DNA of 41,320 nt from Candidatus Acidiflorens stordalenmirensis (GCA_003139995.1 PLIC01000177.1:1-41320), one strand, 5' to 3'; shown: positions 1 through 9,613, counted from the first letter of the stretch. The notes: generated by a model from the letters alone, not told the origin. Numbers and translations: made by a program.

Positions 1-2
1 CA

Positions 3-1148
3 CTACAAAGTCGGAATTCCCAAAAAAGGAATCATGTCCCTGGGCCGCATCAGAGTTCGATCCAGGATGTAATCGATGGCGGGCTGCTTGCCGATGGTCT
101 TCGGAAGAAGATCTCTGTGAGTAACTAACTGGCTGGTGTACGTGTGCCTCACCATCCGATCAATCCGCTTATCGAGCAACTGTGTCAATTGCTCCCCGGT
201 CCAACTCAGATCCAGATAGAGCGATTCGTATTTTTCTTCCTGAAACCCAGGGCCTCTTGAAAGCCGGATTACCCGGTCAATAAGATCGTAACGTAGCGCG
301 ATAATGATTTTTGCATGCCGAACCTTGCAGAAATCTCGGACCGTTTCGATGAGCGCTCGGATCAACAGGTACCGCAAGTCTTCCTCAATCCAATTCTCGT
401 CCAGGCGATCAATCACGATGTAGTACCTTTTCTCGGGATCCTCCAATATTGAGTCGAGCAGCTCAAGCACATACGACAACTCCTGAATCTGCACTTGGTT
501 TACGACGTATTTCGCGCGCTCTACTACCCTGGCCTTTTCTTCTTGGGTGAGCGATTGACCTCCAGAAATATTGATCTTTGTCGCCGGTATCACGGCGGTG
601 ATTGAGGCCTCAAGTTCGCTCTCCAATTTGGTCTTCAACTCCTCGATGCGGTAGTCTGTCTGTTCCCAGAATTTACTGCCCCACCGCTCCAGGTATTCCA
701 CTGCCTTTTGGTGTTGCCGCTTCTTGTCGCTGAACACTCCGTGTAACCACTCGACGAGGCCTTCCTTGGCGTTCGGGCTATCGAGGTGAAAATGAGCCTT
801 AATAATCTCCACAGTAAACACATGCCGCCAAAGAAGTTTAAAGAAAATGTCTAGATTGACGCCCAGGCCATGCACAAATTGGAGGGTTGTCGAGTTCGAG
901 ATGTACGCAAGAGCAAGACTTTCCGGCCTGATATTTATCGCCGTTACCGATCGCTCCAACAATTGATTGAGCAGAGCCGTCTTGCCCGCCCCAGTCCGGC
1001 CCAGAACTATACGACGATGATCCGCACAGTCCAAAAGGAGATCCACCTGCCCGGTATCAACAAAGCATTCGTCGAGAAATAGGTGGTCTGACTCGGCGTC
1101 TGCAACGCCGACCGTATCCGTTGTTCGAAATCGGAATTTGTGTGCCAT
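3..1148 (-). CDS. P-loop ATPase, Sll1717-like, C-terminus abruptly cut
   Basis: Predicted cytoplasmic P-loop NTPase. A Walker A motif (GRTGAGKT) lies near residue 50, and a Walker B-like strand ending VIDRLDE follows at about residue 240, then an arginine-rich helical segment ending in RPRD. This architecture matches the Sll1717-type P-loop ATPases, which often sit in accessory or defence-like loci; the biochemical role is unknown. I chose the ATG at 1148 because GAGG sits 5 nt upstream; an in-frame ATG at 1202 would add 18 residues. The family normally continues well past the RPRD motif, but here translation stops about 11 residues later (stop at 3-5). A six-T run precedes the stop, and another reading frame stays open to the window edge, so a frameshift is plausible. 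No partner gene is visible on the right; the left side is outside the window. Confidence 0.7.
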   Translation of the reverse strand: MAHKFRFRTTDTVGVADAESDHLFLDECFVDTGQVDLLLDCADHRRIVLGRTGAGKTALLNQLLERSVTAINIRPESLALAYISNSTTLQFVHGLGVNLDIFFKLLWRHVFTVEIIKAHFHLDSPNAKEGLVEWLHGVFSDKKRQHQKAVEYLERWGSKFWEQTDYRIEELKTKLESELEASITAVIPATKINISGGQSLTQEEKARVVERAKYVVNQVQIQELSYVLELLDSILEDPEKRYYIVIDRLDENWIEEDLRYLLIRALIETVRDFCKVRHAKIIIALRYDLIDRVIRLSRGPGFQEEKYESLYLDLSWTGEQLTQLLDKRIDRMVRHTYTSQLVTHRDLLPKTIGKQPAIDYILDRTLMRPRDMIPFLGIPTL

Positions 1149-1614
1149 TAGAGCCTCAACGTGGAAGTATAAACCGGCCGGTACGCCGACCCATTCAATC
1201 ATCTGAAATCGCGTGGCCTTTGACTTTTTTTCATCACATCCAACCAGTGAGCGCCATCACAGACTCCCAACCCGCCCGGCGCGATAATGTTCCCTGACCT
1301 GTGGCAGGCGCGAGGTGTGCCCGTCTCCGAAGACGGCCCTCGCAGCTGGCCCAGCCCCATAAGGGGTCAGTAACTCTTTGATAAGTTAATTTGAAGCGAT
1401 GAGCGGTTGCCAGAAAGCCGCGAAAACTCCAATTTTTAATAGAATCGGGCGAAGAATCGAGCTAAGTCCTTATTCCGGAATATTTTCCGTATAAGTCCTT
1501 TGCGTTCTAGATTTTGAAAGTTTTCCACAGCCTAACTCTCTGATTCCAATAGATAGGGGGGTCGTGGTAAACACGGGTTAATATCTTAAAAGTAAATATG
1601 GCGAGTGGCGCAGC
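1149..1614. other. Intergenic region with repeat copy A
   Basis: This 466-nt gap lies between the 5' end of the ATPase gene and the 3' end of the S9 peptidase gene. It is more AT-rich than its surroundings. It holds the minus-oriented copy of the dispersed repeat (1455-1571) and probably the ATPase promoter, although I could not assign -35/-10 boxes. I see no coding potential in it. Confidence 0.6.
1455..1571 (-). repeat. Dispersed intergenic repeat, copy A
   Basis: Read on the minus strand, it starts with a C-run (complement of 1555-1561). It continues with TCTATTGGAATCA, GAGTTAGGC and GGAAAA, and ends with two AAGGACTTA motifs 29 nt apart (complements near 1463 and 1492). The same order of blocks occurs at 14626-14750 and 38701-38869. 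This copy points toward the ATPase gene about 300 nt away. Confidence 0.65.
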
Positions 1615-3597
1615 CTAATTCAACGAGCAGCTGCAATCCGCCGGCGGAACGTGCGCTTTCAGAAAGTCCCCCACGCGCTTGTAGGCGTCGATTTGATTTT
1701 CAACACGAGCGAAGCCGTGGCCTTCGTTTTCATAGACCTTGTACTCAGCCACGCCGCCGCGTTTTTTGACCGCGTCCACGACTTGCTGCGCTTCTTCCTT
1801 GGGGCAGCGCGGGTCGTTGCCGCCCGCCAACAGATACAGCGGCGCTTTGATCTGATCGACAAAGTTGATGGGCGATCGATCTTCGTAAAGCGCCCGGTTC
1901 TTCTCGGGATCGCCCATGGTCGCAAGATCCGACTGCTGCAGCACGGGGTCTTCATTCTGAATCTCGGTGAACCAGTTCACAAACGGCACAACCGGAACGC
2001 CCGCCGCCCACAGCTCCGGAGCCTTGGTGACGCCCATCATCGTCATGTAGCCGCCGTAGCTGGCTCCCATCAGAATGAGCTTCTTGGGGTCGACGTAGCC
2101 CGTCTGCTTGATCCAGTCGGCAGCCGCGAGCACATCCTGCAAATCGCCGCCACCCATATCGAAAAGATTCGCCTGCTGAAATTCTTTTCCGTATCCAGTC
2201 GATCCGCGATAATTGGGCGCGATCACGATGTAACCCTGGTTGGCCATGTACTGGACGAAGCGATTGAATGTGTTGGTCGTCTGCGAAGTAGGGCCTCCGT
2301 GAACATAGACAATCGCGGGGTGCTCGCCATTGCGCGGCAAGTTATAGGGCACATAGACGAAAGCGGAGATCGTCCACTTACCATCTTTACTGGGATAGTG
2401 CACAAGGTGAGGTTCGACCATGTCTTCGGATCGCATGCCGCCCATCAGTGAGTGCGTGAGTTGATGCGATTTGCCGTCGGCGAGGTTATAGACCCATAGA
2501 TCGCCGGGAACCGTCGGTCCCGTGTGGTAATAAAGCAGCCGCGAATTGTCGCGCGTGAAGGGCGAAGGCCCGCCTGCGGAGTAATTCACTCCTTTGGGAT
2601 GGGGCAGTGCGCGCGCTTTTCCGGATGCAATGTCATACAGGTAAATATCCGTGTTGCCATCGACATTTGCGTTGTAAGTCAGAAACTTGCCGTCGGGAGA
2701 GAAGCTCTCGCCAGAAATTTGCCACTTATCTTGCGTGAGCCAGCGGATTTTCTTGCTCGCAATGTCGAGCAAGCCTACGTTGTCGTAACCGTCGCCGGCA
2801 TTCGACGTGATCAGAATGCTTCTACCGTCGGGCGAAATATCATTTGCCGAGTATGTGTGTTCGCCATCATGCGGAGTCAGCAGCGAACTTTGCGCGGTCG
2901 CAACCTCGACGATAAACACATTCGAGTCGGTCCCTTTCGACTGCTCCTGCGTGTAGACGATGAACTTACCGTCCGCCGACCAGATGGGCGCGACGTTCAT
3001 GCGGTGTTTGGCAGTTCCGGTGGTCAGGTGCTTCACCTCGCGCATGACAGTGTCGTAGACATCGATCTCGAACACAGACGACGTCTTCGGCTTCACCATG
3101 TAAGCCAGGTAGCGCCCGTCGTGCGACCAGACGGGACTTTCCTCCGCGATCTCGCGCGTGTTGGTCAGGTTCACGATTTGTCCGCTCTTAGGCGACACGA
3201 GGAAAATGTCCCATTGCTCGTCACCGTCGTAATCGGACGTATAGGCGATCCACTTGCCGTCCGGTGACCACGTCGGGCTGGTCTGGCGCTGATCGCTCAC
3301 CGTGAGTTGCATCGGCCATCCACCTTCGGCGGGCACGAGCCAAAGATTATTGCGGCCGCTCAGGTTGCTGACGAAGGCGACGGTTTTGCCATCCTGCGAC
3401 CAGGTCGCGCCACCCACTTGGCGCGTCATGTAGAGCTTCTCGATGGAAAGATTCTTCTCCACCCGGGCATCGGGCTTGGAAGCGATCTGCTTGGGATCGG
3501 TGATGGCTTGGGGCGCGGGCAGAGTCTGGGATGCCGTCAGGACGCTCGTCAGTATGTTCATCAGTACGACCATAACAAACGGGATAGGAGTGCGCAT
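1615..3597 (-). CDS. Exported S9 family (prolyl oligopeptidase-like) peptidase
   Basis: Serine peptidase of the S9 (DPP/acylaminoacyl-peptidase) type, expected to cleave short peptides in the periplasm or outside the cell. The N-terminus is a signal peptide ending near TASQ. Residues about 55-380 carry repeated WSPDGK/SPDGK blades of a TolB/PD40-type beta-propeller. The C-terminal alpha/beta-hydrolase domain has the nucleophile elbow GASYGG (Ser513), Asp595 in GGND and His627 in EGHGF, a complete triad in the usual order. The 660-residue length is normal for the family. The ATG at 3597 is preceded by GAGG with 5-nt spacing. It appears to be a single-gene unit; the upstream GH15 gene is co-oriented with a gap of about 70 nt, so co-transcription is possible. 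The exact substrate is not predictable. Confidence 0.9.
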   Translation of the reverse strand: MRTPIPFVMVVLMNILTSVLTASQTLPAPQAITDPKQIASKPDARVEKNLSIEKLYMTRQVGGATWSQDGKTVAFVSNLSGRNNLWLVPAEGGWPMQLTVSDQRQTSPTWSPDGKWIAYTSDYDGDEQWDIFLVSPKSGQIVNLTNTREIAEESPVWSHDGRYLAYMVKPKTSSVFEIDVYDTVMREVKHLTTGTAKHRMNVAPIWSADGKFIVYTQEQSKGTDSNVFIVEVATAQSSLLTPHDGEHTYSANDISPDGRSILITSNAGDGYDNVGLLDIASKKIRWLTQDKWQISGESFSPDGKFLTYNANVDGNTDIYLYDIASGKARALPHPKGVNYSAGGPSPFTRDNSRLLYYHTGPTVPGDLWVYNLADGKSHQLTHSLMGGMRSEDMVEPHLVHYPSKDGKWTISAFVYVPYNLPRNGEHPAIVYVHGGPTSQTTNTFNRFVQYMANQGYIVIAPNYRGSTGYGKEFQQANLFDMGGGDLQDVLAAADWIKQTGYVDPKKLILMGASYGGYMTMMGVTKAPELWAAGVPVVPFVNWFTEIQNEDPVLQQSDLATMGDPEKNRALYEDRSPINFVDQIKAPLYLLAGGNDPRCPKEEAQQVVDAVKKRGGVAEYKVYENEGHGFARVENQIDAYKRVGDFLKAHVPPADCSCSLN

Positions 3598-3664
3598 GGT
3601 GGCCTCGAATTAAATTCGCCAGCATGGAAAGTTTAGCAGTGTCGCTTAGGCTCCGGCTTATGTG

Positions 3665-6064
3665 CTACTCGACCGTTACCTGGTAGTCTCGTCCTTCCCA
3701 GCGCGCGGCGTTTTTCCAGAAGAACGTGAAAACGATTTGGCGGCCTGCGGCGAGAGTTTCGGTTGGCAGATCGACGTGGTGAAGATTCCATCCGCTGTCG
3801 TGGGAGTTACCGTCGTGGCTCCTCTGCCAGTTGTCAAAGCTCCAGTGCACAATGGCTGGCTCCATCAGCAGAAGGCGGAGCTTCTTTCCGCACGGGAGCG
3901 TGCGCGGCTTATTATTGAAGCGCCAGTGGAAGTATGTCGCGGATACTTTTTCTTCTAAGTAACGCTTTACCGTTTGTGGAGGCTGATCGAAAATCTTGCT
4001 GTCGACGAGCGACCTGCGCAGCTTGATGTATTCGGAGTGAGCCCACACCAGCGGACACGCCGACCCCGACCCTTTTCCTGCGAACAGCTCGCGCTCCGGA
4101 ATGTCGTCCGTGTCCCAGACCTGTTCAGGGATCAGGCGGCTCGCTCCGGTTGAATTCTCCATCACGCCCAACAAGGCCTCGGCGGAAGCGACGCGTCCAG
4201 CAGCCAGTTCGTAGTGGGCTCGTTCACCCGCCAGCAGCGGCCATGGGCGGCCAATCCCGGTTCCGTCGAACGGAGATCCGTCTTCGTGCTCCCCGTATCC
4301 GTCGCAGGTGTAGCGGTACCAACCCGGACCCTGGGGAAGTATTATGCACAGCAGTTCATCGATGACCTTGATCGTGTTCACGATTCGCGGATCGTCGGGC
4401 GCGCGCAGGCCGAAGCGTACCAGAGCCAGCGCATCCGGACTGACGATCTCCACCGCCGGCGCACGCGAACTGCTAGTGGCGCGATTCTTAATGGGAACGA
4501 ATCCCTGCAGGGGCGACGCGGCTCCGTCTTCGTCCGGAGGCGTGATGCGCACGTAGTAGCCTTCCACGCCGAACTGCCGGGCGAGATCGCTGTTGACAGC
4601 GTAGGTCCAGCGTTCGATGTTGTCGTTCCATGTGTCGGCCATCTGGCGCAGAAATTCGGCAGGCTGAGACTGACCCATCGAGTGCGCCAGATCGGCGGCG
4701 ACCAGCAGGGCAGAGACTTCGGCGGCCAGCGTGAACGGTGAATATCCGCCGTCCTCTTCCCAACGGTCTTGCTGCGTGACGGGGCCGTTGGCCACAATGA
4801 ATGCCGCCGCTTTTTGCACCATCGGCCACCAGCGACGGCTGTCACCGAAGCAGCGCGGCGATTCGCGGCGCAGCAGATCGACCAGCAGAATCGGAAAGGC
4901 GGTCTCATCCATCTGCGAGCCACTCCAGTACGGACGCCCATCCAGCCACATGTTCTGCGACCAGTGTCCGTCGGCTTCCTGCGTGGCCTCGAGGTAATGC
5001 AATACGCGCAGAGCGTCGTCGTGAGCGCCCGCGGCCAGCAATCCGCCGGCATTCTCGACCAGATCGCGCGGCCAGATAAGGTGGTAACCGCCGAGATCCT
5101 CGTCGCCTTTGTTGAAGCCCCAGGGAATGGAGAGGCTGGCGATGATTCCGCCGAGGAAGTCCTTGGATTCGTGCGTGCGTAGAACCGCCATGCTGGCGCG
5201 GTATAAATCTTTTTCCCGCGGCTCCTCGTCGAGCTTCTTCAGCGTTTGTTGCCAGTTCTGCCAGTGAAAGACGTAATCTTTGCGGATCGTGTCGTAAGAA
5301 GTGAGCAGGGAAGAGAGGGCTTGCTGACTGGCTTCCGCCCAGATTCCGCCAAAGCCGAGTGCGAGGATGAACTCGCCGTTGCAGGCGGCCAGGTCAATTT
5401 CAGCAGTCAGCGCGATGTTTCCGTTTTCCGCGCGGTCGTACTCCCACGTCATCTGGAAATGTTGCGACAGGTCCTGCCAGCCGTCCGACATGCCGACAAA
5501 TCCGACGGAGCGTTTTGGCCAGGGCGCGGAGCAGGCGAGGGCGAGGGCGCAGGAATCGCGCTGGGCAAAAAGCATTGGCTTGCCTTTGTACTCGCCCGCC
5601 CAGCCGGTATTGTCGAATCCGAAATTCGCCAGGTGAGGCGCCAACAGCGCATACAGGCGGTAGTCGCGCAGATTTCGCTGCAACGGCACAAAGCGAATTT
5701 TCTGCAGCACCACGTTTCGCCAGGGATCGGTCAGCACTTCTTTTTCGATCCGGTACCGGCTTTGCACGCAAGTATTGGTCAGTTCATAGGCCGGCACTCC
5801 CGGCTCGATGGGAAGGTTGCGGAAGTTACAATGGCGTTTTTCTTCCGAGAAGAAATCATGGCCGTTGGTGACAATCAGGCCGAAATCGCGGGTGCAGGCT
5901 TGGTCCACGCGGGGAAAATAAATCTCATTGAGAATGCCATGACTCAGCGTGAACCAAACCCGGCTGTGGAGGTTCAGCGCCGTGCCTATGCCTGTTTTGG
6001 CGCTCGAAGTCCAGCGGGCTACGATTCCGGGCCAGCCCGGCGCATAACGAAGATCATCGCTCAA
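3665..6064 (-). CDS. Glycoside hydrolase family 15 (glucoamylase/glucodextranase-like)
   Basis: Predicted inverting alpha-glucan exo-hydrolase releasing glucose from non-reducing ends. The N-terminal beta-sandwich domain (about 1-270) is the GH15-associated super-sandwich type. The catalytic (alpha/alpha)6 barrel follows, with the hallmark WPRDLVENA, a QMDE segment carrying the likely general acid Glu387, and WAHSEYIKL carrying the likely base Glu678. A C-terminal stretch of about 100 residues resembles the small beta domain of bacterial glucodextranases. At 799 residues it has normal length. No signal peptide is evident, so it may be intracellular. The reading frame opens with TTG at 6064, with GAGGA about 9 nt upstream; no better in-frame ATG exists nearby. 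It is divergent from pstS across a 255-nt region. Glucoamylase versus glucodextranase specificity cannot be decided here. Confidence 0.88.
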   Translation of the reverse strand: MSDDLRYAPGWPGIVARWTSSAKTGIGTALNLHSRVWFTLSHGILNEIYFPRVDQACTRDFGLIVTNGHDFFSEEKRHCNFRNLPIEPGVPAYELTNTCVQSRYRIEKEVLTDPWRNVVLQKIRFVPLQRNLRDYRLYALLAPHLANFGFDNTGWAGEYKGKPMLFAQRDSCALALACSAPWPKRSVGFVGMSDGWQDLSQHFQMTWEYDRAENGNIALTAEIDLAACNGEFILALGFGGIWAEASQQALSSLLTSYDTIRKDYVFHWQNWQQTLKKLDEEPREKDLYRASMAVLRTHESKDFLGGIIASLSIPWGFNKGDEDLGGYHLIWPRDLVENAGGLLAAGAHDDALRVLHYLEATQEADGHWSQNMWLDGRPYWSGSQMDETAFPILLVDLLRRESPRCFGDSRRWWPMVQKAAAFIVANGPVTQQDRWEEDGGYSPFTLAAEVSALLVAADLAHSMGQSQPAEFLRQMADTWNDNIERWTYAVNSDLARQFGVEGYYVRITPPDEDGAASPLQGFVPIKNRATSSSRAPAVEIVSPDALALVRFGLRAPDDPRIVNTIKVIDELLCIILPQGPGWYRYTCDGYGEHEDGSPFDGTGIGRPWPLLAGERAHYELAAGRVASAEALLGVMENSTGASRLIPEQVWDTDDIPERELFAGKGSGSACPLVWAHSEYIKLRRSLVDSKIFDQPPQTVKRYLEEKVSATYFHWRFNNKPRTLPCGKKLRLLLMEPAIVHWSFDNWQRSHDGNSHDSGWNLHHVDLPTETLAAGRQIVFTFFWKNAARWEGRDYQVTVE

Positions 6065-6244
6065 AGAGGGTGGTCCTCACCGTCAACAAGTTTGCCAGAA
6101 GATGCGGATTTGCGCTCGATTTCCACCGGAAATACGCATCGAACCCAACCCCTGTTTAGATGCCGCCTCACGGCCGCGGTTCGACAAAAACGGCAGGCGC
6201 TAAGTACTTGGAAAGCAAAGTACGTTCATCAGAAATTCACTCCG

Positions 6245-6262
6245 CTGTAATCTCCCTTTAAT
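6245..6262 (+). promoter_or_regulatory. Pho-box-like direct repeat upstream of pstS
   Basis: CTGTAAT (6245-6251), four bases, then CTTTAAT (6256-6262): two heptamers at 11-bp spacing, the layout of a PhoB/PhoP half-site pair. It lies 58 nt before the pstS start, between the divergent GH15 and pstS genes. Binding is inferred from layout and from the gene it precedes. Confidence 0.45.
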
Positions 6263-6319
6263 ACTTCGCCGATAAAAGAAAATTGCACACTTAAATTGAG
6301 CACGAGGAGGATTCGTCTA

Positions 6320-7327
6320 GTGAACCATCGCATCGCGCTGCTGTTGGCTGGTCTCGCGCTGGCGCTGCCCGTCCTGGGGCAGACCACGTTGAATGGAGCG
6401 GGCGCCACCTTCCCATATCCCGTGTATTCCAAGTGGTTCAGCGAATACAACAAGCTGCACCCGGACGTGCAGATCAACTACCAATCGATCGGCAGCGGCG
6501 GCGGCATTCGCCAGGTATTGAACGGCACCGTCGATTTCGGAGCGAGCGATTACCCGATGTCCGACGAACAACTGGCGCAATCTAAAACCAAGATCTTGCT
6601 CATCCCGACCGTGTTGGGTGCAGTCGTGCCCGCCTACAATGTCCCGGGCGTCAGCGGAGAAATCAAGTTCACTCCCGAAGCTCTGGCCGGCATCTACCTC
6701 GGGAAGATACAGAACTGGAACGACCCAGCCATCACCGGGGTGAATCCCGGCGTCAACTTTCCCAACCAGCCGATCATCGTGGTTTACCGTTCCGAAGGCA
6801 GCGGAACCACGTTCATCTTCACCGACTATCTCTCCAAGATCAGCAAAGACTGGAGCAATAGCGTTGGGAAGAGTGTGTCGGTGCGCTGGCCGATCGGTAT
6901 GGGCGGCAAAGGCAACGAAGGCGTTGCGGGGCAGATCCGGCAATTGCCGGGATCGATCGGCTACGTCGAATTGATCTATGCCGTGGAGAACAAAATCACG
7001 TACGGATCGGTCAGGAACGCCGCTGGCAATTTTGTAAAGGCTACGCTGAATGGAGTGACCGAAGCGGCCGCATCGGTGAAAACGATGCCCGCCGATTTTC
7101 GCGTCTCCATTACGAATGCGCCCGGCAAGACGGCGTACCCCATCTGCAGCTTTACCTGGCTGCTGATTCCGGTGCAGGCCAAGGATCCGAAGAAGGGCAA
7201 GATCATCGCCGATTTTCTCGACTGGATGGTCAACGACGGTCAGAAGATGACGAACCAGCTCAGCTACGCTCCTTTGCCCGCGAACGTAGTGGAGAAGGTG
7301 AAAGCGACGATCAAGCAGATCCACTAG
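6320..7327 (+). CDS. pstS: Phosphate ABC transporter, substrate-binding protein PstS
   Basis: Periplasmic phosphate-binding protein that feeds the PstCAB permease. The N-terminus is a signal peptide ending in VLGQ. The mature protein begins with TLNGAGATFPYP, followed by SIGSGGG and the VDFGASD segment, all conserved phosphate-contact regions of PstS. YRSEGSGTT in the second lobe is also typical. At about 335 residues it has the expected size. I chose GTG at 6320 because GAGGAGG lies about 9 nt upstream; the upstream TTG at 6296 would place the ribosome site inside the gene. It is separated from pstCAB-phoU by about 8 kb containing the porin and polyphosphate genes. A Pho-box-like repeat lies just upstream. 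Confidence 0.95.
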   Translation: MNHRIALLLAGLALALPVLGQTTLNGAGATFPYPVYSKWFSEYNKLHPDVQINYQSIGSGGGIRQVLNGTVDFGASDYPMSDEQLAQSKTKILLIPTVLGAVVPAYNVPGVSGEIKFTPEALAGIYLGKIQNWNDPAITGVNPGVNFPNQPIIVVYRSEGSGTTFIFTDYLSKISKDWSNSVGKSVSVRWPIGMGGKGNEGVAGQIRQLPGSIGYVELIYAVENKITYGSVRNAAGNFVKATLNGVTEAAASVKTMPADFRVSITNAPGKTAYPICSFTWLLIPVQAKDPKKGKIIADFLDWMVNDGQKMTNQLSYAPLPANVVEKVKATIKQIH

Positions 7328-7678
7328 ATGGCCGGTGGTGAGTTCGAGGCCATTCTGCACCTTCCAGGAGGAGAAGTGCATCGAGGGAAAAGGGAGAAAC
7401 TTGGCGCACATGGGGGTCTTGACGAGCAGTGGTCCGCGGGTGACGACAGGTTAAGGTCGCTTCTTCCGCAGGCTATTCCGTGTGGCAGGAGAATTGCTCG
7501 CAAATACAAGTTAGTCTAGCATCGTTATAGAGATAAAGGTGAAAACAGGTTGAGGGAACAAAAAGCAAGAGTCTTAAAACGGCCAAGAGCCGAAGGACAG
7601 CAAAGCACAGTTGAGACGCAAACTGCGCGCGCTCGGGCCAGCAGGCCGGCGCCACAGATTTTGGCAAAAGGAGAAAAA
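7328..7678. other. pstS-porin intergenic region
   Basis: A 351-nt gap. A weak imperfect hairpin (TGCACCTT/AAGTGCA, near 7358-7380) could attenuate transcription after pstS. The porin ribosome site AAAGGAG lies at its right end. An in-frame upstream extension of the porin frame (from 7550) is not protein-like. I see no other gene. Confidence 0.4.
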
Positions 7679-9574
7679 ATGAAAGCAGTTATCAGACTGA
7701 GTATCATCCTGCTGTTGGCATCTGTGCTGCAGGCACAGACGGCAACGCCGACGGCTACACCCAAGAAAAAAGCGGCCAAGCCCGTTAGCGCCGACGTGCA
7801 AGCGTTGAAAGACGCGGTGGCGGCGCAACAGGAACAAATCAAGGAGCTGTCGCAACAGTTGCAACAGACCAACCAGCAACTGCAGCAGACCAACCAGCAG
7901 TTGCAACAGCAACTGCAACAGGCGCAGGCCGCCGCGGCCGACGCTGCCAACAAGGCCGCTGCAGCTCAAACCGAGGCCAGCCAAGAGCAGCAGTCGGTGG
8001 GCGAGATGAAGGGCGACGTGGCCGACCTCAAGACGAACGCCACCAACACGGCCTTGACGGTGCAGGAAACGCAGAAGACTGTCACGGCGCTGGAGAGCCC
8101 GGCGGCGATCCATTACAAAGGCATCACCATTACTCCGGGTGGCTTTGCGGCAGCCGAGTTTGTGCGGCGGTCACGAGCGCTGGGAGCCGATCTTCCCACT
8201 CCCTTCAATTCACTGACCATGCCCGGGGCCTCGCAGAGCTCGATGTCGGAGTTCTTCGGTTCCGGACGCCAGTCGCGGGCTACGGTGTTTGTCGAGGGCC
8301 GCTTGAAGAACGTGGAGCTTTCCAGCTACGTATCGGGCGATTTTCTCTCGGCGGGCACCACCTCCAGCGCCACGCAGACCAATAGCTACACGTTCCGTCT
8401 CCGACAGGCTTGGGGCCAAGCCAAGTTTGACAATGGCTGGAAAATTCTCGGTGGCCAGATGTGGAGTCTGGTCACAGAGAACAAGGCGGGAATCGCCCCC
8501 AGCGACGACCTGGGGAAAGTCAACGACGCCCGGCCGATGACGATCGACCCGCAGTACTCCGTCGGATTCACTTTCGCGCGCCAGTACGGGCTTCGCTTAA
8601 CCAAGGACTTCGGCGATAAATTTTCGGTCGCTGTCGCCATGGAAAACGCGCAAGGCACGCTCACTTCACACAACAACGATGCCAATTTCCTGCTCGGCTC
8701 GGCGGGCGCGAACAGTAGCTACAACTCGACCTCCAATTACACGTTCAATCCTTCCCCCGATCTCATCGCCAAGGTCGCCTTTGATCCCGGCTTTGGGCAC
8801 TACGAGATCTACGGCCTGTTCGACCGGTTCCGAGACCGTATCTTCCCGTGCTACGAGTACACGAGCCCTAGCTGCGCCGTCTCCGGCCTGACTGCGCCCA
8901 GCGCGGTGACCGCCTACAACGCCTCGAAAAACGGCGGAGGCTTTGGCGCCAACGCCCGCTTTACCTTCGCCGACAAGCACGTTGTTTTTGGCCTGCATGG
9001 CTTCGGAGGCAGCGGAGTGGGCCGTTACGGCGCAGCTCAGCTCTCCGATCTTTCCATTAACCCCACCGGAACGGTCCATCTCATCAAGGGTTTTCAGGGT
9101 TTGGGCACGCTGGAGTGGCACGGCAAGAAACTCGACCTCTACTCTTACGCCGGAGTGGAGTACGCCGGACGGTCGTATGGCTACGATAATTATTTGGTGG
9201 TGCCGACGACGACAACAAGCCTGACGACTGGGTTGCCTGTGACTACGTATCCGATCACACCAAATTGGGTCGGGTACGGATCGCCCAACTTCAGGAATGA
9301 CGGTTGCTACATTGAAACGGTTGCTGGGAGCGGCGGTTTTGCTCCAGGCTCACTCTCCCATTGCGCCGGCGACACGCGGGCGGTGATTGAGGGTACGGCC
9401 GGCTTTTGGTACCGCTTCTACAACGGGCCCAAGGGCAGGTTCCAATTCGGCACGCAGTACTCCTATGTGACTCGCCAAACCTGGTCTGGGGCCAACTCCA
9501 CCGGGCCAGGGCCATTCTCGCCGGAAGGGCTGGACTCGATGTTCTTCACGTCGTTCCGCTACTACTTGCCGTAA
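7679..9574 (+). CDS. Outer-membrane porin with N-terminal coiled coil
   Basis: Predicted outer-membrane beta-barrel, probably serving phosphate uptake given its position directly after pstS. The start at 7679 follows AAAGGAG at optimal spacing, and the product begins with a clean signal peptide (MKAVIRLSIILLLASVLQAQ). After a short Ala/Thr/Pro/Lys stretch comes a Gln-rich coiled coil (about residues 40-120, with repeated QQLQQTN units) that may anchor or trimerise the protein in the periplasm. Residues about 140-631 show alternating amphipathic strands, abundant Tyr/Gly/Asn, and a terminal aromatic strand ending TSFRYYLP, typical of porins of the DcaP/OprP-like kind. The 631-residue length is large because of the coiled coil. 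Phosphate selectivity is inferred from context only. A strong hairpin follows. Confidence 0.8.
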   Translation: MKAVIRLSIILLLASVLQAQTATPTATPKKKAAKPVSADVQALKDAVAAQQEQIKELSQQLQQTNQQLQQTNQQLQQQLQQAQAAAADAANKAAAAQTEASQEQQSVGEMKGDVADLKTNATNTALTVQETQKTVTALESPAAIHYKGITITPGGFAAAEFVRRSRALGADLPTPFNSLTMPGASQSSMSEFFGSGRQSRATVFVEGRLKNVELSSYVSGDFLSAGTTSSATQTNSYTFRLRQAWGQAKFDNGWKILGGQMWSLVTENKAGIAPSDDLGKVNDARPMTIDPQYSVGFTFARQYGLRLTKDFGDKFSVAVAMENAQGTLTSHNNDANFLLGSAGANSSYNSTSNYTFNPSPDLIAKVAFDPGFGHYEIYGLFDRFRDRIFPCYEYTSPSCAVSGLTAPSAVTAYNASKNGGGFGANARFTFADKHVVFGLHGFGGSGVGRYGAAQLSDLSINPTGTVHLIKGFQGLGTLEWHGKKLDLYSYAGVEYAGRSYGYDNYLVVPTTTTSLTTGLPVTTYPITPNWVGYGSPNFRNDGCYIETVAGSGGFAPGSLSHCAGDTRAVIEGTAGFWYRFYNGPKGRFQFGTQYSYVTRQTWSGANSTGPGPFSPEGLDSMFFTSFRYYLP

Positions 9575-9584
9575 GGCCGCAAAT

Positions 9585-9613
9585 GGTCCCGCGTCACCGT
9601 TTGACGCGGGACC
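9585..9613 (+). terminator. Hairpin downstream of porin
   Basis: A perfect 12-bp stem (GGTCCCGCGTCA / TGACGCGGGACC) with a CCGTT loop starts 11 nt after the porin stop. No U-run follows, so it may act as an mRNA-stabilising or factor-dependent terminator structure. Confidence 0.6.

Noticed and set aside
5246-6250. Long open frame on the plus strand opposite the GH15 gene
   Set aside because: It is the antisense shadow of a recognisable enzyme; composition is driven by GC-rich codons and there is no ribosome site or domain.
7550-7678. 43-residue extension of the porin
   Set aside because: It would precede the signal peptide; AAAGGAG directly before 7679 sets the start.
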